Origin: Mucilaginibacter sp. CSA2-8R
GTDB lineage: Bacteria > Bacteroidota > Bacteroidia > Sphingobacteriales > Sphingobacteriaceae
DNA length: 64,000 nucleotides
Assembly (NCBI RefSeq): GCF_038806765.1
Contig: NZ_CP152389.1
Location: 2,480,001-2,544,000, forward strand
Direction: 5' to 3'
Shown: positions 43,557-50,886 of the stretch, one piece after another
Layout: each line of letters opens with the position of its first letter
Numbering within the stretch: position 1 is the first letter of the stretch
Made by a program: the position numbers and the translations under genes
The notes under the pieces: model-generated
What the model was told of the DNA's origin: nothing
Databases searched by the model: none
What the model saw: only the letters and a program-made list of their open reading frames with translations

Positions 43557-43994
43557 GTCTAATAGTATAGGTGATATTTTTAATTACATGGCTACATACA
43601 AACTTTTGATAGACAACCAACTTTATATTTACATGAACGGGGCTCTCATCTACAAGCGTTGGGTCAATACAGGGCAATCATAGGTGTTCGATGTAATGGC
43701 CTATGATAAATACACGATTTTAAGTATTACAGACGAGGCTCTGATTGAAGATGTTAAGGATCCCGACTTTGATGAATAACTATGCATGGTTATAGGTTGT
43801 GCCGCAAATAGTAATATATTTGCTCAGCACTTACCAATTATTTCCTGCATCCGGTGTTTTATTCTCTTATAGCTTGCTGGCATTTTTATAAAATTCATAG
43901 CCTGTTTTGAGCATACGACAACTTGCTTATGTGCCGGTAAATTTGTGGATTGCTTGTCATCAAATTAACCTAATAACACCGCCTATTCTGCATC
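43557..43994. other. Intergenic region containing a small broken ORF
   Basis: About 440 bp. The left half holds the stop-interrupted frame at 43588-43779 (listed separately). The remainder is AT-rich and without features until the large MG2-domain gene. Confidence 0.5.
43588..43779 (+). pseudogene. Small gene interrupted by an in-frame TAG
   Basis: ATG at 43588 gives MATYKLLIDNQLYIYMNGAL.. and 31 codons to RWVNTGQS, then TAG (43681-43683), then the same frame continues VFDVMAYDKYTILSITDEAL.. and ends DPDFDE-TAA at 43779. The whole is 64 codons. Both sides look coding, with an acidic conserved-looking tail. A single base change in TAG would restore a 63-residue protein. Pseudogene or readthrough, as with 41420-42025. 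Confidence 0.6.
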
Positions 43995-46463
43995 ATGAAA
44001 AGTTTTGGCCACTTATTGCTTGTGTTGGGCTTGCTGCTGCTGCATACTACCACTCGTGCGCAAGGCGCTTACACCCTGTTTTTCGAGAAGACCTACCTGC
44101 ACACCGACCGCTCTTTTTACCTCGCGGGCGAAAATATTTGGTTCAAGGCTTATTTAATAAACCCGCAAACCGGCCAGTTAACTTCTACCAGCAAAACACT
44201 ATACGTAGAGTTACTTAAACCCAATGACAGCTTATTGACCAGGCGTATCATCCGCCTGACTAACGGTGCTGGCAACGGCGACTTCGAATTGCCTGCTACC
44301 CTTGCGGCTGGTACTTACCAACTGAGGGCCTATACCCGTTGGATGCAAAATTTTACCGACGAGTTTATATATCGTACCAACATTTACGTGGTTGATGGCA
44401 AGCCAGGGTCGCTTAAAAGCCCATTGCAAACCAAAGCTGCCGGAGCCGCCGGGTTATCCTCAAATATAGCCGCTACAGATACTAATGCTATCAAGGTTGG
44501 CTTATATCCAGAGGGTGGTTCGCTGGTAGAAGGTGTGGTGGGTATTGTAGCGGTAAAAACAGAAAGCCGACAGGGCTGGGGTTTGCCTGTCACTGGTGTT
44601 GTTACTAATGGTACCGGCGACGAGGTTGGGCGCTTTACCTGTGATAGTACCGGCATGGGTTTGTTTACGTTACTGCCCCTGGCCGGGCAAACTTATCGCG
44701 TAAAAGTTTTGGGCAGCCGGCTTAGCCCAACCACGGTTCAAATGCCGCCAGCGCTTAAAAGCGGTGCTGTCTTAAGGGTGGCCAAAAATGACTCCGTGTT
44801 GCAGGTAGAGGCAACGCTTGCCGGTTTACAGCCCGATACCAGTTCGTTCATCGTTGGCCGGTTTGCCGGTAAGGTAATGTTCAGGCAGTCGCTCAATGCC
44901 GCAGGGCCGGTATCGGCCCTGCGTATACCAACCGCACAATTGCCTGCCGGCATTAATCAGCTTACCATTTACCATCAAAAAAAGCCATACGCCGAGCGTT
45001 TGATTTATATACAGCCCGTGGGAGATAGCATTAGTATGGTAAACATCAATGGCGGAAAAAGCCGTTATGCTGCAAATGAAAATGTTACTCTGCAATTGCA
45101 AGCCGACGAGGATGCTAACGTATCAATGGCCGCCACAGATGCCAATGCTGTAGATGCCGATAATAACCTGCAGACATACCTCATGTTGCAGTCGGATATT
45201 AAGGGTAAAATTGAACGTGCTGCGCGATATTTTGACCGCAACAATAATCAGCGTTACAAGCAGCTGGATTTGTTATTACTTACCCAGGGCTGGCGCGAAT
45301 ATTTATGGCAACGCCTCGCCAGCGAACGTATAGCCCTCTCGTACCTGCCCGAGCAAGGCTTGCAGGTGCGGGGCAGCATTACCGATAAAGGCGGCAAAAA
45401 ACCGGATGGCGGTTATACCGTGGGCTTGTATGCACCTAAGGCCTCCGCCGGTAAAAAGCTATTTGCTGCAACTGCCGATCAAAATGGCCGTTTTGTAATA
45501 GACAGTGTAATACAATATGGCAATTATAAAGTGGGCTTAACCCCTCGCAACGTTACAGGTAAAGTGGCAGGTAATATCAATATCGATTCTGCGCGTTACT
45601 TGCCTGAAATATCTGCCAACGGCACAATGTATAATAACGCGCCTACCATGAACAGCAATAACCAGAAATTTGCCGAAACGGTGGTAAAGAGAGCAAAACT
45701 CTCTGATACTATTAAACTAAATGAAGTAAAGGTAAAAGCAAATAATACGATCAGACTGAGGGATGTAACGGTTACCTCGTTTGGTTACAAAGATGAGGTA
45801 CTCACGCCCACAGCGGCTGACAAAAACCAGAATTTGGTGCAGTGGCTGTTGTATCACTCTAAACAAGCTAAGGCAGCCGACGATGGCGTGGCGTTTTGGG
45901 CCGAGGGTAAGCCCTGGCGTCCGCGCATTATTGCGAACGGTTATGAGGAGCCTTTAAACGACGACACTGAAGAAGAGGTTAAAAGCGCTATCTACAGCAA
46001 ATACAATTCTCTGCGCATGTCTGAGGTTAACAAGGTGGTAATTAAACGCATGCTTGCGTCGCCGTCGCTTAAACAGGTAGGCGGCGCCTCGGGTACGTTT
46101 GTAAACATGAGCGGCAACGTTGGAGGAATTACTAAAATAGGCAGTGAGCCTGTATTTATCATTTACCTTACGCTTAATGCTAGCGCTTTTCATCACGAAG
46201 GCGATGCCTACGAATTTATTTTACCGGGCTATTATCAGGCTAAAAAGTTTTATATGCCAACTACCGGCAACGTTAGTGATGAAGCAAGCCCGCGCACCGA
46301 GGCCACCTTGCAGTGGCAACCCAATATTATGCTCAAAAAAGGCGTACCTGTAAACGTCAGCTTTAAAAATGCTGGTTTTGCCGGAGCCATTAACATAAGC
46401 GTGCAGGGGGTAAGCAAAACTGGTCGTGCGGTCAGTGTGAGTAAACGTTATACAGTGCAGTAA
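43995..46463 (+). CDS. Large secreted MG2-domain protein
   Basis: Outer-surface or periplasmic protein of 822 residues with a signal peptide (MKSFGHLLLVLGLLLLHTTTRAQ). The first 100 residues (FEKTYLHTDRSFYLAGENIWFKAYLINPQTGQ) are an alpha-2-macroglobulin MG2-type domain found in many Bacteroidota proteins annotated as TonB-dependent-receptor-plug or carboxypeptidase-regulatory-like. More Ig-like segments follow (PEGGSLVEGVVGIVAVK; GSITDKGGKKPDGGYTVGLYAP). A region LNEVKVKANNTIRLRD resembles the linker before a TonB plug, but I see no plug or barrel. Probably an envelope-bound substrate-recognition or repair protein. Confidence 0.82.
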   Translation: MKSFGHLLLVLGLLLLHTTTRAQGAYTLFFEKTYLHTDRSFYLAGENIWFKAYLINPQTGQLTSTSKTLYVELLKPNDSLLTRRIIRLTNGAGNGDFELPATLAAGTYQLRAYTRWMQNFTDEFIYRTNIYVVDGKPGSLKSPLQTKAAGAAGLSSNIAATDTNAIKVGLYPEGGSLVEGVVGIVAVKTESRQGWGLPVTGVVTNGTGDEVGRFTCDSTGMGLFTLLPLAGQTYRVKVLGSRLSPTTVQMPPALKSGAVLRVAKNDSVLQVEATLAGLQPDTSSFIVGRFAGKVMFRQSLNAAGPVSALRIPTAQLPAGINQLTIYHQKKPYAERLIYIQPVGDSISMVNINGGKSRYAANENVTLQLQADEDANVSMAATDANAVDADNNLQTYLMLQSDIKGKIERAARYFDRNNNQRYKQLDLLLLTQGWREYLWQRLASERIALSYLPEQGLQVRGSITDKGGKKPDGGYTVGLYAPKASAGKKLFAATADQNGRFVIDSVIQYGNYKVGLTPRNVTGKVAGNINIDSARYLPEISANGTMYNNAPTMNSNNQKFAETVVKRAKLSDTIKLNEVKVKANNTIRLRDVTVTSFGYKDEVLTPTAADKNQNLVQWLLYHSKQAKAADDGVAFWAEGKPWRPRIIANGYEEPLNDDTEEEVKSAIYSKYNSLRMSEVNKVVIKRMLASPSLKQVGGASGTFVNMSGNVGGITKIGSEPVFIIYLTLNASAFHHEGDAYEFILPGYYQAKKFYMPTTGNVSDEASPRTEATLQWQPNIMLKKGVPVNVSFKNAGFAGAINISVQGVSKTGRAVSVSKRYTVQ

Positions 46464-46480
46464 CTTAACCAGAGAACATA

Positions 46481-46516
46481 ATGTCATTAAGATTACTATT
46501 GTGATCGTAATGACAT
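46481..46516. terminator. 9-bp inverted repeat after the MG2 gene
   Basis: ATGTCATTA and TAATGACAT are perfect inverted copies 18 nt apart, 18 bp after the stop at 46463. No T-run follows, so terminator function is uncertain. Confidence 0.4.
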
Positions 46517-46617
46517 CATGTACTTATTCCGTGTTTGTTTTTACTACTAACAGTTGTAGAGATTGTTTAACAATATCAAGTAGGAAGATGTTATGATCAA
46601 ATAGCATTCAACTTACA

Positions 46618-47010
46618 ATGGTTGTTAAATCGGTAGAGAGGGGAGTTGCCACGCTGGTTGGCATCATGCTATTTACCGGCGGCCTGGCTTATGGCATCGG
46701 TTGCTGGAATACGGAAAGGGTGCACACGCTTAGCTCCGGGCCGTGTCGTATTCAATTTAATTACCGGATAGACGTTGATAGTTTAGACGAAGGTTACGAG
46801 CTGGCTAACCGTAAACTGGCGCAATGTCTTTGCCGGGCTTACGACGCAGGTGTCAATCAAGTAGATACTGCACGCATCAGGCATCTTTATAAAAAGTTTG
46901 GTACGCCATTAAGCTATCTTAACATTAGCGCCGACACCCGGCACCTACTGGATAGTTTGGTTAAACACCACTTAGAAGTTTTTGATACTTTAGAAACGAC
47001 TATTCGTTAA
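46618..47010 (+). CDS. Hypothetical small membrane-anchored protein
   Basis: 130 residues. One N-terminal hydrophobic segment (about 10-30: GVATLVGIMLFTGGLAYGIG) acts as an anchor or uncleaved signal. The rest is a soluble domain with DVDSLDEGYELANRKLAQCLCRAYDAG and a charged tail (KKFGTPLSYLNIS). Cysteines (CLC and C) are present. Not recognised. It lies 162 bp before the FEKKY-type gene and may belong to the same cluster of small envelope proteins. Confidence 0.65.
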   Translation: MVVKSVERGVATLVGIMLFTGGLAYGIGCWNTERVHTLSSGPCRIQFNYRIDVDSLDEGYELANRKLAQCLCRAYDAGVNQVDTARIRHLYKKFGTPLSYLNISADTRHLLDSLVKHHLEVFDTLETTIR

Positions 47011-47171
47011 TATTTTCTTTATTGTAACTTGGTGAACATTCCATTCGTATAAGGCGGATGTAGTTGTTGCTGGTGTAATGGCCACTTCAGCAATATTTAA
47101 TTGGCACGCAGTTAAACCATCAGTATAAGCCGTACTCTAACCAATTCGGCTTCACCTTAAACCCATGACTT

Positions 47172-47504
47172 ATGAAGATTTTACTGTTTTTATTTTGCCT
47201 TTTCGTAAATGCATCGTCTAAAGCACAGTCCCTATTTAACGTGGGCCGGCAAACGGCGCTTAACGATATTCAGCAAAAGCAGGTAAAGTTGTTACTCATT
47301 GGTGGTGTAGCGCCCGTAATACAACAAGGGCAAGAAAAGTTTGAACAGCAGTACGGGCTACAATATCATGATTATGGCTGCATACCCCCGGAAGCCGACT
47401 CGGTAAAAGCCTATAACAAAACCATTTTCCGTTACCTTGACGCTACTTACGGCAAGCAGTGGCGCAATCAGGTGCGCGAAGATGTGCTGGGTTTGAAAGG
47501 GTAA
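47172..47504 (+). CDS. FEKKY-domain-like small secreted protein
   Basis: 110 residues with a signal peptide (MKILLFLFCLFVNASSKAQ). The mature part contains EKFEQQYGLQYHDYGCIPPE and YNKTIFRYLDATYGKQWRNQVREDVLGL, the same plan as Bacteroidota proteins named FEKKY domain-containing (here FEQQY). The conserved Gly-Cys and the terminal WR..VR.DV are retained. The role is unknown. The family assignment is from memory. Confidence 0.6.
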   Translation: MKILLFLFCLFVNASSKAQSLFNVGRQTALNDIQQKQVKLLLIGGVAPVIQQGQEKFEQQYGLQYHDYGCIPPEADSVKAYNKTIFRYLDATYGKQWRNQVREDVLGLKG

Positions 47505-47616
47505 TGCCAGTGTTGCTCAGCATACCAATAATCATTACATCTTCAACTTCTCCTGGCTAATCTATTGGTCATTTCCGTAATTTCATGTCATCTTTAGGTT
47601 CGTTCAACCTAACGCC

Positions 47617-48165
47617 ATGCACACGCCAAAGAATATTGAGATTCCGGTATCCAGATTATCATACAATACCATTTACACACAGCGTGGAAGGTTTGATGGT
47701 GAAATTAAAATACTTTACTGTAATAAAAAGTGTGTTTTAGCAGCACGTAACAGCGTTCCTTGGATGTTGTTTGTTGTTGCCGACTTTAACCAGAATGATC
47801 TGATAAGTGCTATTGGCGATGACCTATACAAGATAAAGCGACTCGTAGTGCAGTCAACCTTTGAGGCAGGTACTGAAAGCGATGAGGTCGTTTTCCACAT
47901 TCCGGATTGGTTGCTTGCTTTGAAACAACTGGAGAGCTTAAGGTTTGAGCAAATCATATTTGATGATCTTTGGCTTTTCAGAGCATTTCCTGTTCGCGAG
48001 CTGGCTTTCAATAAAGTTAAATGCAACAATGAAGATATCCTTGGAAATCCTATCTTGCAATTCAAAGAGCTTTCAGCAATCACCTACGATGATTCTTTGC
48101 CTCAATCGTTAATTGATAAGATAAGTTTGTCAAAGCCTGATCTAAAGTTGACTTTTGAAGCTTAA
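47617..48165 (+). CDS. Hypothetical LRR-like protein
   Basis: 182 residues, no signal peptide. The pattern of repeating leucines and hydrophobic strands (ALKQLESLRFEQIIF, LFRAFPVRELAFNKVKC, ILQFKELSAITYD) resembles a short leucine-rich repeat, but not a canonical one. Not recognised. On the plus strand between small envelope genes. Confidence 0.6.
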   Translation: MHTPKNIEIPVSRLSYNTIYTQRGRFDGEIKILYCNKKCVLAARNSVPWMLFVVADFNQNDLISAIGDDLYKIKRLVVQSTFEAGTESDEVVFHIPDWLLALKQLESLRFEQIIFDDLWLFRAFPVRELAFNKVKCNNEDILGNPILQFKELSAITYDDSLPQSLIDKISLSKPDLKLTFEA

Positions 48166-48191
48166 CTGTTGAAGAGACTCGACTCCGGCAA

Positions 48192-48656
48192 ATGAAAAAC
48201 TTAATTTTAAGCGGAATATTAGTTGTGGCGATATACGCCATGATGAGCTGTCATCACAGAAATCATAATCATCAATCAAACAACATTACACCTGCTCAAC
48301 TCTCGGTGAGCCGCGATTCTGTATATCGACCAGTGTCCATGGTATCACTGATAGCCGAACCCCAACAGTTTGATCATCGGCGAGTATATGTTGATGGTTA
48401 TTTGCATATGGAGTTTGAAAGTAATGTACTGTATTTTAGCAAAGACGATTTTAACTACGGTATGGAAAAAAACGGCTTGTCGTTAACCATCAACAAGGAA
48501 GTGACAAGAAATTTGATTGGCAAAGGTTTTCAAAACCGGTATGTTACCATCAAAGGCATATTTAAAAAGAGTTATCTAGGGCATTATGATGTAAACAGCG
48601 GCGGGTTAGATAGCATAATGATGGTTGACTCTCTTATTAAAAATAACCGTCGTTAA
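48192..48656 (+). CDS. Hypothetical lipoprotein with His-rich N-terminus
   Basis: 154 residues. The signal peptide ends AMMSCHHRNHNHQ, giving a lipobox and a His-rich tail right after the Cys. The mature part has a beta pattern (RRVYVDGYLHMEFESNVLYF, then ..NRYVTIKGIFKKSYLG) that resembles an OB-fold or a NusG/KOW-like barrel and fits no family I know. The His cluster might bind metal, which is inference. It begins 26 bp after the previous gene. Confidence 0.65.
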   Translation: MKNLILSGILVVAIYAMMSCHHRNHNHQSNNITPAQLSVSRDSVYRPVSMVSLIAEPQQFDHRRVYVDGYLHMEFESNVLYFSKDDFNYGMEKNGLSLTINKEVTRNLIGKGFQNRYVTIKGIFKKSYLGHYDVNSGGLDSIMMVDSLIKNNRR

Positions 48657-49217
48657 AGTTTGAAAATGTCCGAAGACCCTTCAATTATCTTAAAAATTAG
48701 GCGCTAACTGCTTTTGCTCGTCCATACTGATATTGCTGCTAAATGAATCGTTCGCTTAGCTGTCCATAAGTGACTTTCTGTTTTTACTGCTTGTCATGGC
48801 AGTCGCAATCAGTGCCGTATTCCCCAGCAATACTTATCAATATTTTCACTGTTGTATTCAAATTGATGCCCACATTGTTAAAAGAGTCAGTAATACATTA
48901 TGGATTGTTGGCTTTTAATTTTATTTATATTACAGTCAGTTTCCATGTCGTACAATTGACATTTAACTGGTATGCTTAATATATACGGTAATGGGCAATT
49001 AGTAGCGAAATAACAATGCTGGCAGGATTTTATCTTTACAGAAATCTTAGATAATTACATTACAAGTGACACCGCGCAGATACATTTATAACTTTTTGAG
49101 CCACTATAATATCTCTTCCTAAAAATTCCAATCTCATTTGGCGAAGCGCTATCAAGTTGTCTATATTCACCGACGCTAAGGGTGCAAACCATCGCTGCGT
49201 GCAAGCAATACATTTTT
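48657..49217. other. Intergenic region
   Basis: About 560 bp without a convincing gene. Overlapping short frames on both strands are shadows. The promoter of the mannonate dehydratase gene should lie in the last 150 bp; I could not locate it. Confidence 0.5.
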
Positions 49218-50411
49218 ATGATCAACAATTTAGAACAAACATTCCGGTGGTTTGGTCCGCAAGACCCAGTCACCCTGCAATCGATTACACAAACCGGTGC
49301 AACAGGTATTGTAACTGCCCTTCACCACATCCCGGCAGGCGAGGTGTGGAGCCCCGAAGAAATAGAGAAGCGCAAAACCATGATTGAAGAAGCCGGTTTG
49401 CAATGGTCTGTAGTAGAAAGTGTTAACATTCACGAGAGCATCCGCATTGCCGGGCCAGAGCGCGACGGATACATTGCAAAATATATTGAGACGCTCAAAA
49501 ACCTATCGGCAGCCGGACTAAGCGTGGTATGTTACAACTTTATGCCGGTGCTCGACTGGACCCGTACCAACCTCGATTACCGCCTGTCAAACAATGCGTC
49601 GGCCTTGCGTTATGAGGCTGCTGCACTCGCCGCATTCGACTTATATATATTACAACGCCCTGAAGCGGTTCATGAGTTTACCGCATCGCAACAGGAAGCT
49701 GCCAAAACCTACTTTGACAGCCAGAGTGATGATGAGAAAACCCAGCTCACCAACATTATCATGGCTGGGTTGCCAGGCACAGACGATGTGTTCACCATCG
49801 AAGAGTTTAAAGTTCACCTTAAAAAATACGAGCACATTGATGCTGCGGTGCTTAAGCAAAATATGGCTTATTTTCTGCAGGCTATCATCCCCGATGCCGA
49901 AAAACAGGGCATCAAAATGTGCGTTCACCCGGATGATCCACCGTTTTCTATATTAGGCCTTCCACGTATAGTATCTACCGAGCAAGATTTGGTTGATGTG
50001 GTTAATGCCTGTCCCTCGCCGGCTAATGGTTTAACTTTTTGTACTGGTTCGTTAGGTGCCAATCCTGCCAATGATTTGCCGGGTATTGTTGAGCGTTTGG
50101 GTCAGCATATTCATTTTTTGCACCTTCGTAATGTGCAGCGTGAGCCCGATGGGAGTTTTTACGAGGCCGACCATTTAAATGGCAGTACTGATATGTATGC
50201 CGTGATGAAAGCCGTAATTTTAGAACAGCAAAAACGCGCTGGAGCCGGCCGCGCCGATGTTGCCATCCCTATGCGGCCAGATCATGGTCATAAATTGCTT
50301 GACGATTTTAATTACAATACCTATCCTGGCTATTCGGTGATAGGCCGCCTTAAAGGGTTGGCCGAGCTGCGCGGACTGGAAATGGGCATTAAGCGGACAC
50401 TGTTCTCTTAA
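49218..50411 (+). CDS. uxuA: D-mannonate dehydratase UxuA
   Basis: Converts D-mannonate to 2-keto-3-deoxygluconate in hexuronate catabolism. 397 residues from the ATG at 49218. The frame is open from 49182, but this ATG gives the family N-terminus (NLEQTFRWFGPQDPVTLQSITQTGATGIVTALHHIPAGEVW). Typical UxuA motifs follow: NFMPVLDWTRTNL, KMCVHPDDPPFSILGLPRIVS (metal-binding), NGLTFCTGSLG and PMRPDHGHKLL. The partner UxuB is not adjacent, so the gene may serve pectin breakdown together with the GH28 enzyme elsewhere. Confidence 0.95.
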   Translation: MINNLEQTFRWFGPQDPVTLQSITQTGATGIVTALHHIPAGEVWSPEEIEKRKTMIEEAGLQWSVVESVNIHESIRIAGPERDGYIAKYIETLKNLSAAGLSVVCYNFMPVLDWTRTNLDYRLSNNASALRYEAAALAAFDLYILQRPEAVHEFTASQQEAAKTYFDSQSDDEKTQLTNIIMAGLPGTDDVFTIEEFKVHLKKYEHIDAAVLKQNMAYFLQAIIPDAEKQGIKMCVHPDDPPFSILGLPRIVSTEQDLVDVVNACPSPANGLTFCTGSLGANPANDLPGIVERLGQHIHFLHLRNVQREPDGSFYEADHLNGSTDMYAVMKAVILEQQKRAGAGRADVAIPMRPDHGHKLLDDFNYNTYPGYSVIGRLKGLAELRGLEMGIKRTLFS

Positions 50412-50516
50412 CTTTAAATATTTTGTATCGTTATTTTTAAAAAGTGTAAGGCAGTTTCTTAATTGAGTAGACGGGCAGGCTTTAGAATTTATTGTCTTCT
50501 CTACATTTACTTATTC

Positions 50517-50566
50517 TTAAGAGACTGCTTCTTACTTTAACTAAAACAGTGTTAATAGTCTCTTAA
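50517..50566. promoter_or_regulatory. 10-bp inverted repeat with 30-nt spacer
   Basis: TTAAGAGACT (50517-50526) and AGTCTCTTAA (50557-50566) are perfect inverted copies. It follows uxuA by about 105 bp and may be its transcription-end hairpin or an operator. Confidence 0.35.
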
Positions 50567-50614
50567 AATTTGTAGCACCTGCATTTGAGGCGCTTTTGTT
50601 CAATAGATATTTTT

Positions 50615-50639
50615 ATGTAAATATTCATGATATTTACAT
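50615..50639. promoter_or_regulatory. 9-bp palindrome ATGTAAATA-N7-TATTTACAT
   Basis: Perfect inverted repeat in the AT-rich DNA about 250 bp before the sensor kinase. It has operator-like geometry but is far from the start codon. Confidence 0.35.
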
Positions 50640-50886
50640 CATAACAGTGTCAGTAGCCTATTTTAATGTATATAATATTTATATAGGTTATTGTTTATCT
50701 AATTATATTAAACAATAAAACTTATACACGCGGCACTTGTAGTAAAACTGATATTTTCCTGATTAAAGAACAAATTAATTTATTTCATCTGATGCTGATG
50801 CAGGTATTTTGAATAAAGAAATAACTGCCTAATATGTTGATAATGCGTTGTGTTAGAGGTTGCGTAAATAAATAATGGATGAATAA

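Larger units (their letters stand above)
50412..50886. other. Intergenic region before the sensor kinase
   Basis: 475 bp, AT-rich, two inverted repeats listed separately. No other gene. Confidence 0.5.

Noticed and set aside
49055..49273. 72-aa minus-strand frame before uxuA
   Set aside because: Overlaps the 5' end of uxuA and shows no family pattern.
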